Source: Embleya sp040605455
Lineage (GTDB): Bacteria > Actinomycetota > Actinomycetes > Streptomycetales > Streptomycetaceae
Length of the DNA stretch: 64,000 nucleotides
Assembly (NCBI RefSeq): GCF_040605455.1
Contig: NZ_JBEXCV010000019.1
Span: 1 to 64,000 of the forward strand
Direction: 5' to 3'
Part shown: positions 24,038 through 33,904 of the stretch, in pieces
Numbering within the stretch: position 1 is the first letter of the stretch
Layout of the letters: every line of letters starts with the position of its first letter
Made by a program: the position numbers and the translations under genes
Notes under the pieces: generated by a model
The model's database searches: none
Seen by the model: only the letters and a program-made list of their open reading frames with translations
Told to the model about the DNA's origin: nothing

Positions 24038-25861
24038 CTACTCCACCGTCACCGACTTGGCGAGGTTTCGGGGGCGGTCGATGTCCTCACCGAGGGTGCG
24101 GGCCGCGTGGTAGGCGAGGAGTTGGGTGGGGATCGTGAGGAGGATCGGGTCGAGTTCGGGTTCGTTGCGCGGGACGTCGATGCGGTCGGCCTCGAGGTCG
24201 CCCAGGTCCACGCCCTTGTGGGTGATCACGGTCAGTCGACCGCCCCGCGCGCGGATCTCGTGTGCGGCCGCGAGGTTGCGGCCGACCAGGTCGTCGTCCG
24301 GGATGATCGCCACCGTCGGCAGGTCCGCGTCGATCAGCGCGAGCGGGCCGTGCTTGAGTTCGCTGCTGGGGTAGGCCTCGGCGTGCCGGTAGGTGATCTC
24401 CTTGAACTTCTGCGCCGCCTCCCGCGCGACCGGATAACCGCGTACCCGGCCGATGAAGAACAGGCTGCGCGCATCCGCGAGCCGCCGACCCGCGTCGGCG
24501 ATGGTCTGCTCGTCGGCCAGGATTTCGGCGATCTGGCCCGGCAGCGCCTGTAGGCCGGCCAGGATCCGCGCGCCGTCCGCGTGCGACAGGTCGTGCACCC
24601 GGCCCAGCGCCAGCGCCAACAGCGCGAAGCCCACCGACATGTGGGTCAACGCCTTGGTCGAGGCCACCGAGACCTCGGGCCCCGCGTGCAGATAGATGCC
24701 GCCGTCGCACTGCCGAGCGATGGACGAGCCGACCACGTTGACCAGGCCGACCACCCGACCACCCTTGCGCTGGATCTCGCGCACCGCGAAGAGCGTGTCG
24801 GCGGTCTCGCCCGACTGGCTGACCGCGACGTACAGCGTGTCCGGCTCGATCACCGGATTGCGATAGCGAAACTCCGAGGCCGGTTCGGCGTCGGCCGGCA
24901 CCCGGGCCAGGTCCTCGATCAGCGCGGCCCCCAACTGACCCACGTAGTAGGCCGATCCACATCCGAGCACCTTCACCCGACGGAACCCGCGCAGCTCGCG
25001 CAGCTCGATCCGCAGACCGTCCAGCCGAGCCGAGCCGAACCGATCGTCGAGGCGGCCACCCAGCATGCGCTCGACGGAGGAGGGCTGTTCGTGGATCTCC
25101 TTGTGCATGAAGTGCTCGTGGCCCGCGAGTTCGAGCTCCTCGACGGTGAGCTCGACGGTGGTCGGCGTCTTGGTGACGTCCTGCTGCTCCCGGGTGAAGG
25201 TACGAAAACCGGTCGCGGTGACCGTGGCCAGCTCGCCGTCCTCCAGGTGCACGACCGAACTGGTGTGCCGCACCAGCGCCGAGACGTCGCTCGCGACGAA
25301 CATCTCCCGCTCGCCGACGCCGATCACCAGCGGCGAACCGTTCCGGGCCACCACGATCCGGTCCGGATCGGCCCCGTCCACGACGGCGATCGCGTACGTA
25401 CCGGTCACCTGTGCGAGCGTGGCCACCACCGCGGCCTCGAGCGTGTCCGCCGTCGAGCGGGCGATCAGGTGTGCGAGCACCTCGGTGTCGGTGTCCGAGG
25501 CCAGTTCGACCCCCTCGGCCGTGAGCCTGGCCCGCAGCGCGGCCGCGTTGTCGATGATGCCGTTGTGGACGACCTGGATCCGGCCGTCCGCCGACGCGTG
25601 CGGATGCGCGTTGGCCTCCGAGGGTGCGCCATGGGTGGCCCAGCGGGTGTGCCCGATGCCGACCCGCCCCGAGGTCTTGGCGGGCACGGCGGCGGCCAGC
25701 GCCTGTACCCGGCCCACCCGCCGGAACACCTTGGCCGCACCACGCGCGCCCAACACCGCGATGCCGGCCGAGTCGTAGCCTCGATACTCCAGTCTGCTCA
25801 GACCTTCGAGCAGGATGGGGGCGGCCTGCTGCGCGCCGATGTAGCCCACGATTCCGCACAT
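24038..25861 (-). CDS. glmS: Glutamine-fructose-6-phosphate aminotransferase (isomerizing)
   Basis: A 607-aa, full-length GlmS. The protein starts Met-Cys-Gly-Ile with the catalytic Cys2 of the class II glutamine amidotransferase domain, has GHTRWATHGAPS and HNGIIDN, then two SIS domains (SQSGETADTLFA, ASTKALTH, SSELKHGPLALID) and the conserved C-terminal PRNLAKSVTVE. It makes glucosamine 6-phosphate from fructose 6-phosphate and glutamine, the first step to UDP-GlcNAc for cell-wall synthesis. Because Cys2 must follow the initiator, the start is certain. Streptomycetes often have two copies; whether this is the housekeeping one cannot be told. Confidence 0.96.
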   Translation of the reverse strand: MCGIVGYIGAQQAAPILLEGLSRLEYRGYDSAGIAVLGARGAAKVFRRVGRVQALAAAVPAKTSGRVGIGHTRWATHGAPSEANAHPHASADGRIQVVHNGIIDNAAALRARLTAEGVELASDTDTEVLAHLIARSTADTLEAAVVATLAQVTGTYAIAVVDGADPDRIVVARNGSPLVIGVGEREMFVASDVSALVRHTSSVVHLEDGELATVTATGFRTFTREQQDVTKTPTTVELTVEELELAGHEHFMHKEIHEQPSSVERMLGGRLDDRFGSARLDGLRIELRELRGFRRVKVLGCGSAYYVGQLGAALIEDLARVPADAEPASEFRYRNPVIEPDTLYVAVSQSGETADTLFAVREIQRKGGRVVGLVNVVGSSIARQCDGGIYLHAGPEVSVASTKALTHMSVGFALLALALGRVHDLSHADGARILAGLQALPGQIAEILADEQTIADAGRRLADARSLFFIGRVRGYPVAREAAQKFKEITYRHAEAYPSSELKHGPLALIDADLPTVAIIPDDDLVGRNLAAAHEIRARGGRLTVITHKGVDLGDLEADRIDVPRNEPELDPILLTIPTQLLAYHAARTLGEDIDRPRNLAKSVTVE

Positions 25862-26004
25862 GATGCTGCGCTCCTTGCTCCTGGCAGGTCGATATGTTCG
25901 GCCGCGCCGATGGATGGCTCGCGCGGCCCGCCCGGCGGGCACGGCTTCGACGGGCACGGCCTCGACAGCCGTGACCGCAGCGGCCACGGGCCGGCCCGAT
26001 CGGC

Positions 26005-26265
26005 TCAGCCGTAAATAACGCGCCGCAGTTGGCGCTCGGTCAACTCCGGTGGCGCGACCAGGCGTTCGCTCAGTTCGGCGGCGATCAGGCGATAGATCTG
26101 CGCGTTGCGCTTGCCGTAGACCTTGTGGTGCCGATGCCGCCGCCGGACGTACTCCTCGACCGGCTCGCGGTACCACGCCAGCACGTCCTCGACGATCCGC
26201 TCCGCCTCGGCAGGCGCCAGGCCGGTTGTCGCCGCGATCCGCTCCACCAATTCGCCGTCAGCCAC
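26005..26265 (-). CDS. Small conserved-looking hypothetical protein, basic
   Basis: An 86-aa protein from a GTG start (MADGELVERIAATTG). It is mostly helical: an N-terminal segment that looks like a short helix-hairpin (LAPAEAERIVEDVLAWY), a strongly basic centre (EEYVRRRHRHHKVYGKRN) and a C-terminal ERQLRRVIYG. Codon use is normal for the window. It lies 143 bp upstream of glmS on the same strand and may share its transcript. I do not recognise the family; the basic His/Arg stretch could bind nucleic acid. Confidence 0.65.
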   Translation of the reverse strand: MADGELVERIAATTGLAPAEAERIVEDVLAWYREPVEEYVRRRHRHHKVYGKRNAQIYRLIAAELSERLVAPPELTERQLRRVIYG

Positions 26266-26409
26266 CCCCCGATCCTGACCTCCGCCCGCGCCGACGGCAA
26301 GAATCTGCCCGATTTCGGGCAGATTCCGGGCAGAGAAGCATTCAGAAGGACGATCGAGACGCGCGGCCGGGCAGTTGGCCGTAGAGAAAGGCGTGCACTC
26401 CGTCCGTGA

Positions 26410-26649
26410 GGATCGCGTCGACTCGGCCTCCCCGAGACCACTCCCCGCCGCCCCTGGCTGCCCGCCGCCGAGTACGGCCAAGCCCTGCTCGCCGCCGGCC
26501 TGCCCGAGTTCATGGTCCCCGTGTTCGAGGACACCGAGGCAGCCATCGAACGCGGCGAGCTCGCCACCACCACAGGCGACTTGTCCCGCCTGCTCGGCCG
26601 CCCGACCACCTCCCTCGCCGAGACGGTCGCCACCACACTCACGCGCTGA
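26410..26649 (+). pseudogene. C-terminal remnant of an NmrA/SDR-type NAD(P)-binding protein
   Basis: The frame ending at TGA 26647-26649 reads EYGQALLAAGLPEFMVPVFE, then ...GELATTTGDLSRLLGRPTTS. That is the usual C-terminal end of NmrA-like/quinone oxidoreductase SDRs (GLPE...DLARLLGRPTT). A stop codon at 26407 and the absence of any Rossmann fold upstream show that the 5' two thirds are gone. No start or ribosome site is seen. The family assignment is from recalled patterns. Confidence 0.55.
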
Positions 26650-26716
26650 GCGCCGCAGCCACACGCCGGCCACTTTCGGCCTTGCCGCCCAGCGGGTACG
26701 CGGGCAGGTTGAGGGG

Positions 26717-27277
26717 ATGATCCTCCCGTTCGCACGCGAAGGTAAGACCGGTTCGATCCAGGTGACCGTCGAGCGCGTCGAAGACCCATCGGCGATCGGA
26801 CAGACCGCCGAGGCCCGGGACTTCCCGTGTCTCACCGCGCAGATCGTCTACCCCGCCCGTGGCTACGGCGCACTGTTCGGGTGGGTGCAACTGGTCCGCT
26901 CCACCGACGGCGCGTCGGCGGGCGCGGAGTTCGAGATGGACCCGTTCTCACTCTTCGCCGACGCCGGGTCGCCCTACTGCTACTTCGGCGTCGCGCCTAC
27001 CCTCTTCGACTCGCCGGCCCGCGACACCCGCGCCCCGATGACCTGGCTCGCGCACACGTTCCTGGGCTGGACCCCGATGGCCGAGAGCATCGAACCGCAC
27101 GTCATCCCGCTCGTCGGCTTCTCCTGGGGCTTCTCCATCGACCGCACCGAAACCATCGCCCTCCGCCCGGCCCAACCCCTCACCCCCACCGACTGGACCG
27201 CCCACCTCCCCTACCTCACCAAACAACACCCGGCCTGGACCTTCGCCCCGGCCCCCGGACGCGCGCCCGGCGCGTAA
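26717..27277 (+). CDS. Hypothetical protein
   Basis: A 186-aa soluble protein (MILPFAREGKTGSIQVTVER), rich in aromatic residues and Pro, with no signal peptide or membrane helix. The middle section (FGWVQLVRSTDG, SPYCYFGVAPTLFDSPARD) looks like a compact beta-rich domain. GAGGGG abuts the ATG, so ribosome binding may be weak or the true start lies elsewhere. I do not recognise the family. It runs convergently with the GNAT gene, ending 8 bp from its stop codon. Confidence 0.65.
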   Translation: MILPFAREGKTGSIQVTVERVEDPSAIGQTAEARDFPCLTAQIVYPARGYGALFGWVQLVRSTDGASAGAEFEMDPFSLFADAGSPYCYFGVAPTLFDSPARDTRAPMTWLAHTFLGWTPMAESIEPHVIPLVGFSWGFSIDRTETIALRPAQPLTPTDWTAHLPYLTKQHPAWTFAPAPGRAPGA

Positions 27278-27285
27278 CGCGCGGG

Positions 27286-27819
27286 CTAACGCCGGTTCGC
27301 GGTCAGGCATGTGGAATTGTCGAGGGCGAGGTGGGCCAGGACGCCTCGGCCGCCGGTGAAGGTGACGCCCGGAACGGCGAAGTCGTGGGATTCCTCGTGG
27401 AAGCCCAGGGATTCGTGCAGGCGCAGCGAGGCGGTGTTGCGGGCGTTGGTGAAGTACCAGGCGAAATCCGCGCGTTCGGCGATCCAGGCGAGGCGGGCGC
27501 GGGCCAGGCGCAGGCCCAGGCCGGCGCGGCGGGCGGTGGGGGCGACCACGATTCCGGCCAGGTAGTAGCCGACGGGGGCCGTCGGTGACGGGTCGAGGTG
27601 TACCGCGCGGGCGTAGCCGACCACCGGGTCGGCGTGGTCCGAGGGCTCCGTCGCGACCAGGAAGCAGCCGTCCGGACGGTCGAACCACGTCCGGACGCGC
27701 GCCCGCAGGTCGGGTTCGGCGCCCGCGGGACCACCGTCGTGCAGCGCGAGCAACGCCGCGCACGCGTCGAGATCGGCGGCCCGCGCACTCCGCACCACGA
27801 AGGTTCGCGACGACCTCAC
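27286..27819 (-). CDS. GNAT family N-acetyltransferase
   Basis: A 177-aa GNAT-fold protein: N-terminal VVRSARAADLDACAAL, the acetyl-CoA-binding motif A around GIVVAPTARRAGLGLRLARARL and the C-terminal FYTNARN-like FTNARNTASLRLHESLGF. The GTG start overlaps the stop codon of the upstream acetyltransferase gene by 4 bp, so both are coupled. The acceptor substrate is unknown. Confidence 0.85.
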   Translation of the reverse strand: MRSSRTFVVRSARAADLDACAALLALHDGGPAGAEPDLRARVRTWFDRPDGCFLVATEPSDHADPVVGYARAVHLDPSPTAPVGYYLAGIVVAPTARRAGLGLRLARARLAWIAERADFAWYFTNARNTASLRLHESLGFHEESHDFAVPGVTFTGGRGVLAHLALDNSTCLTANRR

Positions 27820-28673
27820 CCGACCCACCCCCGCGACACCAGGTATCCCGCCTCCCGGTCGAAGCCCAGGACCGTGGCGCCCTCGTCGAGCAGTCCGCCC
27901 AGTACCTCGCGCAGTGCCGCCCGCCAGGATCGGGCCACCTCGGGGTCGGTCCGACGCAGGGCCTCGATGTCCGCCGGCACCGCGACCAGCACGACCTCGG
28001 CCTCCGTGTCGCCGAGCACCGGCCGCCCGTCCCGCACCGCCAGCGCCGGCTCGGCGTCCGCGGGCGGCTCGATCGGCATCCACTCGCGCCGCACGGCCGC
28101 CCGTACCCTCGGGTCGTTCAACTCCCAGACCGCCAGAACCCGGTCGCTGGCGTCGCCGCTGTTGACGGTGTCCACCATGTCGCCGTAGAAGTTCGGCAGG
28201 TACTCCACGGGTCGCGCGCCCAGCTTGGTCAGGTTGAAGTAGGCGTTGCGGCGGACCAGCGGGTCGTACGTCCAGGTGATCCGGCGCAGCCCGCGCGCGA
28301 GCGCCCACTCCCGCTGATGCGTCTTGAGCGCGAAGCCCACCCCGCTCCCGGTCAGCGCGCCGGTGACGTGCGAGTGCAGCGTCTCGCCGATCGGCGCGCC
28401 GAAGAACGCGACCGCCGCGCCGACCAGCAGGCCGTCCCGATAGGCACCGGCGACGTAGTTCCCGGCATGTGCGAAGGCCCGCAGCAGTTCGACGCCCACC
28501 GGCGGCCCCTGACCCGGCACGGGTGGCCAGATCCCGCCGTACAGATGCTCGACGTCGCGAAACTCGCCGAGCTCGCACAGCTCCCGCACCTCCGCGTCCT
28601 GCACGCGTGCCCGTGTATGTCTCCGCGCGCGTGCCTGCGTGTCGCCCTGCTCTCGTGCCTTCGGATCGTTCAT
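27816..28673 (-). CDS. Predicted acetyltransferase, GNAT superfamily (COG3375-like)
   Basis: A 285-aa protein with DVEHLYGGIWPP near the N-terminus, GAAVAFFGAP, HSHVTGALTGSGVGFALKTHQREWALARG (an atypical CoA loop) and ITWTYDPLVRRNAYFNLTKLGA, a signature of the COG3375 group. The first 25 residues are a basic, probably disordered leader. It is coupled to a second GNAT gene. Function beyond acyl transfer is not known. Confidence 0.82.
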   Translation of the reverse strand: MNDPKAREQGDTQARARRHTRARVQDAEVRELCELGEFRDVEHLYGGIWPPVPGQGPPVGVELLRAFAHAGNYVAGAYRDGLLVGAAVAFFGAPIGETLHSHVTGALTGSGVGFALKTHQREWALARGLRRITWTYDPLVRRNAYFNLTKLGARPVEYLPNFYGDMVDTVNSGDASDRVLAVWELNDPRVRAAVRREWMPIEPPADAEPALAVRDGRPVLGDTEAEVVLVAVPADIEALRRTDPEVARSWRAALREVLGGLLDEGATVLGFDREAGYLVSRGWVG

Positions 28674-28875
28674 CTAGTCCGCACCGCCCTTCGCTCGGCC
28701 CGCACCACGATGCGTGCGATTCTCGCCGGGCCCACCGAGGCCTCGGCTACCCCGAGAGTCCTCGGTCCGAACGACACACATCGATACACAACTCACGGGT
28801 AACCACTGCACGCGCAAACTAAGTGACGGCCAGCGCGCCAGCCAGCAAGATCTTTGCGTCTTTTCCCCGAGATCT

Positions 28876-28890
28876 CGCAAGGTACTTGCG
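28876..28890. promoter_or_regulatory. Inverted repeat upstream of the ferredoxin oxidoreductase gene
   Basis: CGCAAG-GTA-CTTGCG is a perfect 6-3-6 inverted repeat 83 bp before the GTG start, inside an AT-richer stretch (28845-28900) that holds a second TTGCGTC copy. It is a plausible operator; the binding protein is unknown. The remaining 28674-28973 interval shows no gene. Confidence 0.35.
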
Positions 28891-28973
28891 TCCTGACGAC
28901 GCCGTTGGTGTGCTTGCCGCTCCCCGCCCCCACCCATCCGCCCCCACCCCATGGGGCTTCGACGGAGGCTTCC

Positions 28974-31900
28974 GTGCGCACAGATCAGGCTTCGCCTTCG
29001 CTTCCGGCTCCCGCATCGCCGACTCCGGCATCGCCTGCCGCGGCCTCCGTTTCCTTGGACGACAAGTACGCCGCCGAGCAGGGCCGCGTGCTGATCTCGG
29101 GTGTACAGGCACTGATCCGGCTGACCCTGGAGCAGCGCCGGCTGGACACCGCGCGCGGCCTGGACACCCGGGTCTTCGTCAGCGGGTACCAGGGTTCGCC
29201 GCTCGGCGGTGTGGACCTGGAGATGGGTCGCGCCAAGCGATTCCTGGACCCGGCCGGCGTGGTGTTCCAGGCGGGCCTGAACGAGGAACTGGCCGCGACC
29301 GCCGTCGCCGGAACCCAGCTGGTGGACCAGACCCCGGGCGCGCGGTACGCCGGGGTGACCGGCTTCTGGTACGGCAAGAACCCGGGCCTGGACCGGGCGG
29401 CGGACGCCATCCGGCACGCGACGATGGCCGGTACCGCTCCGCTCGGCGGCGCGGTCGCATGGATCGGCGACGACCCGGGCAGCAAGTCGTCGACCGTGCC
29501 CAGCTCGTGCGAGCCGATGATGGAAAGCCTGTCGATGCCGCTGCTCGCGCCGGGAACGGTCGGCGAGATCGTCGAGTTCGGCCTGCACGCGGTCGCCATG
29601 TCCCGAGCCTGCGGCCTGTGGACCGGCCTGAAGATCGTCGCCGACATCGCCGACGCGTCGACCACGGTGGACGTGTCCGAGTGGGGCAAGGACATCCCGG
29701 TCCCGGTGGCGGGCAAGCGCGGCACCCTCCCGACGCTGGTCGGCCCGGCCGCGCTCGACGCCGAGCACGACCTGATCACCCGTCGGCTCGACCTGGCCCG
29801 CGCATATGCCCGCGAGCACCGCCTCAACCGGATCGAGCACGACGCCCCGGGCGCCCGCCTGGGCATCCTCGCCGCCGGCGTGTCGTTCTCGGTGGTCCGC
29901 CGCGCACTCGCCGACCTCGGCCTGGACTCCGACAACGCGCTCGGCGTGCGGCTGATCCGCATCGGCATGCCCTTCCCACTGGACGACGCCGAACTGGCCG
30001 AACTCACCGCCGGTCTGGACGAGGTCCTGGTGGTCGAGGACAAGGTCCCGTTCCTGGAGGCCCGCCTCAAGGAGGCGCTGTACCGCCGGCCGGACGCGCC
30101 GCGCATCGTCGGTCGCCGTGACGACACCGGCCGCCCGCTGCTCACCGCGCGCGGCACGCTCGGCGCCGACGACGTGGCTCGCGCTGTCGCCGCCCGGATC
30201 GGCACCGACAACCTGCCCGCGTCCGCGACCGCGTACCTGGCCACCCTCGCCCCCAAGCGCCGCTCGCGGATCGCGCTGCCGATGCTGGCCTCGCGGACCC
30301 CGTACTTCTGTTCCGGCTGTCCGCACAACGCGTCCACCCGCACCGCCGACGACACCCTGGTCGGGGTCGGCATCGGCTGCCACGTGATGATCGCGCTGGA
30401 CGGCAAGGGCCGCGGACATCAGCTCGGGCTGACCCAGATGGGCGGCGAGGGCGCGCAGTGGATCGGCCTGATGCCGTTCACCGACGACAAGCACTTCGTG
30501 CAAAACCTCGGCGACGGCACCTTCCACCACTCGGGCTCGCTGGCGATCCGGGCCGCCGTCGCGGCCGGCGCCAAGATGACCTACAAGCTCCTGTACAACG
30601 ACGCGGTCGCGATGACCGGTGGCCAGAAGGCCGAAGGGCGGCTGGACGTACCGGCGTTGACCCGGTGGCTCGCGGTCGAGGGGGTGCGCAGGGTGGTGGT
30701 CACCACCGACGACCCGCGCAGCTACCGCGGAGTTCGGCTCGATCCGATCGCCAGTGTCCGACACCGCGACGAGCTCTCGGCGGCCGAGCGGGAGTTGGCC
30801 GGGCTGGACGGGGTGACCGTGCTGATCCACGACGACCGCTGCGCGGCCGAGGAGCGCCGACTGCGCAAGCGTGGGCAGTTGCCGACGCCGGCCGAGAAGG
30901 TGGTGATCAACGAGCGGGTGTGTGAGGGCTGCGGGGACTGCGGGGACAAGTCCACGTGTCTTTCGGTGCAGCCCGTGGACACCGAGTTCGGCCGCAAGAC
31001 GCACATCCACCAGGGCTCGTGCAACTCGGACTTCAGCTGCCTGAGCGGCGACTGCCCATCCTTCCTGCTGGTCGAGCCGGGCACCCGCAAGGCCCGGGAG
31101 GTACCCGACCTGCCCCTGGAACCGGGTCTCCCGCAGCCCCGGTTCGCCGACGCCGACCTGCTGGTGCGGATGCCCGGCATCGGCGGCACCGGCGTGGTGA
31201 CGGTCTCCTCGATCCTGCAGATGGCCGCACACCTGGACGGACTGCACGCGGCCGGCCTGGAGCAGACCGGTCTGGCCCAGAAGGGCGGCCCGGTGGTGTC
31301 CGACCTGCGCATCTCGAACCGGCCGATCGACGGCGCACTGCGCGCCTCGCGGGCCGGCGCGGACGTGCTGATCGGCTTCGACCTGCTCGGCACCGCGGCG
31401 GCGAGCAACCTGGCCACCGCCGACCCGCAACGCACGATCGCCGTGGTCAACACCGCGATCGTGCCGACCGCCGCGATGGTCACCAACCAGATCGCGCTGC
31501 CCGGTTCGCCGACCGAGACGCTGGAGCGGATCGACGCGGCGACGCGGCGGGCCGACAACCTGTACCTGGACGCGCTGGGCCTGTCCGAGGCGCTGTTCGC
31601 CGACCACATGCCCGCCAACATGATTCTGATCGGGGCCGCGTTCCAGCACGGCTGCCTGCCGCTGAGCGCGGACGCGATCGAGCGGGCGATCACCCTCAAC
31701 GGCGCGGCCGTGGCCAAGAACCTGGCGGCGTTCCGCTGGGGTCGGGCGATGGCCGTGGACCCGGCCGCAGTACTGGCCGCCGCCGTCGCGGCGCCGCCGC
31801 GCGCGGTGGTCGAGGTCGACGCGGCCTCGCTCGTGCTGGCCGACGGCACGGGCGGCGACGCGGAGCTGCGCGAGGTGCTGGGCACTCGGATCGCCGACCT

Positions 31901-32546
31901 GACGGGGTACCAGGACGCGACCTACGCCCGCCGGTACGCCGATGACGTGCGGGCGATCCGGACCGCGGCGGTCGAGCGGGCGGGCGTGGCGGCGGGTGAA
32001 CGGGTCGCGGTGGCCTACGCGAAGGCGCTGCACCACCTGATGGCGTACAAGGACGAGTACGAAGTGGCCCGCCTGCATCTGGACCCGGTGGAACAGGCCC
32101 GACGAGACGCGGAGTTCGGTCCGGACGCGGCGGTCTCGGTGCTGCTGCACCCGCCGGCGCTGCGCTACCTCGGGATGAACCGCAAGATCCGACTGCGCCG
32201 CACGGCCGGTCCGGCCTTCCGGGCGCTGCGCGCGGCGCGCGGCCTGCGCGGGACCCGCTGGGACCTGTTCGGCTACGCCGAGGTGCGTCGGGTGGAGCGC
32301 GAACTGGTGCCGCAGTACCGCGATCTGGTCCGCAGGGCGCTGCGCGAGTTGTCCGCGGCCAACGTCGACGCGGTCATCGCATTGGTGGCGCTGCCGGAGA
32401 CGATCCGGGGCTACGAGGAGATCAAGCTCGCCCGGGTCGCCGAATACCGCACGGCGGCGCGGACCGCGCTGGCCGCGTTGACCGCGCCCGCGGCGGTCGC
32501 GGACACCTCGGGCGCCTCGGACACCGAGCTCGTCGCGACCGGCTGA
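28974..32546 (+). CDS. Indolepyruvate ferredoxin oxidoreductase, fused subunits
   Basis: A 1,190-aa fused IorA/IorB-type 2-oxoacid:ferredoxin oxidoreductase. It has an N-terminal pyrimidine-binding region (YQGSPLGGVDLEM), a TPP domain with GIGCHVMIALDGKGRGHQLGLTQMGGEG, Cys clusters CSGCPHN, VCEGCGDCGDKSTC and SCNSDFSCLSGDCPSF for Fe-S centres, and a C-terminal gamma-like domain (RMPGIGGTGVVTVSSILQMAA). It decarboxylates aryl or branched-chain 2-oxo acids to acyl-CoA. The GTG start was chosen for the GGAGG five bases before it; in-frame codons upstream are low-complexity. Likely cotranscribed with the acyl-CoA dehydrogenase 101 bp downstream. Confidence 0.93.
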   Translation: MRTDQASPSLPAPASPTPASPAAASVSLDDKYAAEQGRVLISGVQALIRLTLEQRRLDTARGLDTRVFVSGYQGSPLGGVDLEMGRAKRFLDPAGVVFQAGLNEELAATAVAGTQLVDQTPGARYAGVTGFWYGKNPGLDRAADAIRHATMAGTAPLGGAVAWIGDDPGSKSSTVPSSCEPMMESLSMPLLAPGTVGEIVEFGLHAVAMSRACGLWTGLKIVADIADASTTVDVSEWGKDIPVPVAGKRGTLPTLVGPAALDAEHDLITRRLDLARAYAREHRLNRIEHDAPGARLGILAAGVSFSVVRRALADLGLDSDNALGVRLIRIGMPFPLDDAELAELTAGLDEVLVVEDKVPFLEARLKEALYRRPDAPRIVGRRDDTGRPLLTARGTLGADDVARAVAARIGTDNLPASATAYLATLAPKRRSRIALPMLASRTPYFCSGCPHNASTRTADDTLVGVGIGCHVMIALDGKGRGHQLGLTQMGGEGAQWIGLMPFTDDKHFVQNLGDGTFHHSGSLAIRAAVAAGAKMTYKLLYNDAVAMTGGQKAEGRLDVPALTRWLAVEGVRRVVVTTDDPRSYRGVRLDPIASVRHRDELSAAERELAGLDGVTVLIHDDRCAAEERRLRKRGQLPTPAEKVVINERVCEGCGDCGDKSTCLSVQPVDTEFGRKTHIHQGSCNSDFSCLSGDCPSFLLVEPGTRKAREVPDLPLEPGLPQPRFADADLLVRMPGIGGTGVVTVSSILQMAAHLDGLHAAGLEQTGLAQKGGPVVSDLRISNRPIDGALRASRAGADVLIGFDLLGTAAASNLATADPQRTIAVVNTAIVPTAAMVTNQIALPGSPTETLERIDAATRRADNLYLDALGLSEALFADHMPANMILIGAAFQHGCLPLSADAIERAITLNGAAVAKNLAAFRWGRAMAVDPAAVLAAAVAAPPRAVVEVDAASLVLADGTGGDAELREVLGTRIADLTGYQDATYARRYADDVRAIRTAAVERAGVAAGERVAVAYAKALHHLMAYKDEYEVARLHLDPVEQARRDAEFGPDAAVSVLLHPPALRYLGMNRKIRLRRTAGPAFRALRAARGLRGTRWDLFGYAEVRRVERELVPQYRDLVRRALRELSAANVDAVIALVALPETIRGYEEIKLARVAEYRTAARTALAALTAPAAVADTSGASDTELVATG

Positions 32547-32647
32547 CCCACCGGCCCGTTCGCCCCGGCCGGCCCGCCCGATCCGGGTCGGCAGGCCGGC
32601 ATCTCACACCCCCTCCTCCCCCGCCGCCCCCGACCTCCGGAGCAGCC

Positions 32648-33787
32648 GTGACCGTCGACCGCCTCCTGCCCACTCGGGATGCCGAGGACCTGCTCGATCT
32701 CACCCGTACCGTCGCCGACCGCGAGCTCGCGCCCGTGGCCGCCCGGCACGAGCGCGAGGAGTCCTACCCGGAAGGGTTGTTCGGCATCCTGGGCGACGTG
32801 GGCCTGCTGGGTCTGCCGTACCCGGAGGAGGACGGCGGCGGCGGTCAGCCGTACGAGGTCTACCTCCAGGTGCTGGAGGAACTCGCGGCTCGCTGGGCGG
32901 CGGTGGCGGTCGCCACCAGCGTGCACACGCTGGCCTGCTTCCCGGTGGCCACCTACGGTTCGCCCGCCCAGCGCGAGCGGTGGTTGCCGCAGATGCTGGA
33001 GGGTCGGCTGATCGGTGGCTACAGCCTGTCCGAGCCGCATGCGGGCTCGGACGCGGCCGCGATCATCTGCAAGGCGCGCCCGGTCGCCGACGGCTACCGA
33101 ATCAATGGCACCAAGGCGTGGATCACGCACGGCGGCAAGGCGGACTTCTACGCCCTGTTCGCCCGTACCGGCGAGGGCAGTCGGGGCATCTCGTGCTTCC
33201 TGGCGCCCGGTGCGGCCGAGGGGCTGGCCTTCGGTCGGCCCGAGGAGAAGATGGGCCTCAATGCGGTGCCCACGACCAGCGCGTTCTGGGACGGCGCGGT
33301 CCTGGAGCGGGATCGACTGATCGGCGCCGAGGGGCAGGGTCTGGCCATCGCGTTGAGCGCGCTGGACTCGGGTCGGCTGGGCATCGCGGCGTGTGCGACG
33401 GGCCTGGCCCAGGCCGCGTTGGACGCGGCGGTGGAGTACGCCAACGAACGCACCACCTTCGGCCGCCGGATCGTCGACCACCAGGGCCTGGGTTTCCTGC
33501 TGGCCGACATGGCCGCCGCCGTCGACTCCGCGCGCGCCACCTACCTGGACGCGGCCCGCCGCCGCGACCTGGGCCGGCCGTACGGCCGGCAGGCCAGCGT
33601 GGCGAAGTTGATCGCCACCGATGCGGCGATGAAGGTCACCACGGACGCGGTCCAGGTCTTCGGCGGATGCGGCTACACCCGTGAGTTCCCGGTCGAGCGC
33701 TACATGCGCGAAGCCAAGATCATGCAGATCTTCGAGGGCACCAACCAGATCCAACGCATGGTCATCGCACGACAGTTCGCCCGCTGA
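32648..33787 (+). CDS. Acyl-CoA dehydrogenase
   Basis: A 379-aa flavoprotein with the standard three-domain layout: YSLSEPHAGSDAAAI (FAD loop), FGRRIVDHQGLGFLLADMA and the C-terminal signature REAKIMQIFEGTNQIQRMVIA, with the catalytic Glu in FEGTN. It oxidises an acyl-CoA at C2-C3 and passes electrons to ETF. It starts at GTG with GGAG upstream and follows the 2-oxoacid ferredoxin oxidoreductase, so it may act on the acyl-CoA made by that enzyme (for example in amino acid breakdown). Confidence 0.93.
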   Translation: MTVDRLLPTRDAEDLLDLTRTVADRELAPVAARHEREESYPEGLFGILGDVGLLGLPYPEEDGGGGQPYEVYLQVLEELAARWAAVAVATSVHTLACFPVATYGSPAQRERWLPQMLEGRLIGGYSLSEPHAGSDAAAIICKARPVADGYRINGTKAWITHGGKADFYALFARTGEGSRGISCFLAPGAAEGLAFGRPEEKMGLNAVPTTSAFWDGAVLERDRLIGAEGQGLAIALSALDSGRLGIAACATGLAQAALDAAVEYANERTTFGRRIVDHQGLGFLLADMAAAVDSARATYLDAARRRDLGRPYGRQASVAKLIATDAAMKVTTDAVQVFGGCGYTREFPVERYMREAKIMQIFEGTNQIQRMVIARQFAR

Positions 33788-33904
33788 ACAGAGTTGCCTG
33801 GTCAGCACAGGAATTAGCCCTCCTGGGTGGCCCCAAAATGTGGAGCATCCAGGAGGGGCACAGACCTGTTCAAGATCAAGTGGGGCCACAGGTGGGGCAC
33901 AGCC

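Noticed and set aside
28674..32150. 1,158-codon open frame on the minus strand
   Set aside because: It is antisense to the ferredoxin oxidoreductase gene with all its Cys clusters; residues are dominated by Arg, Gly, His and Gln as in shadow frames.
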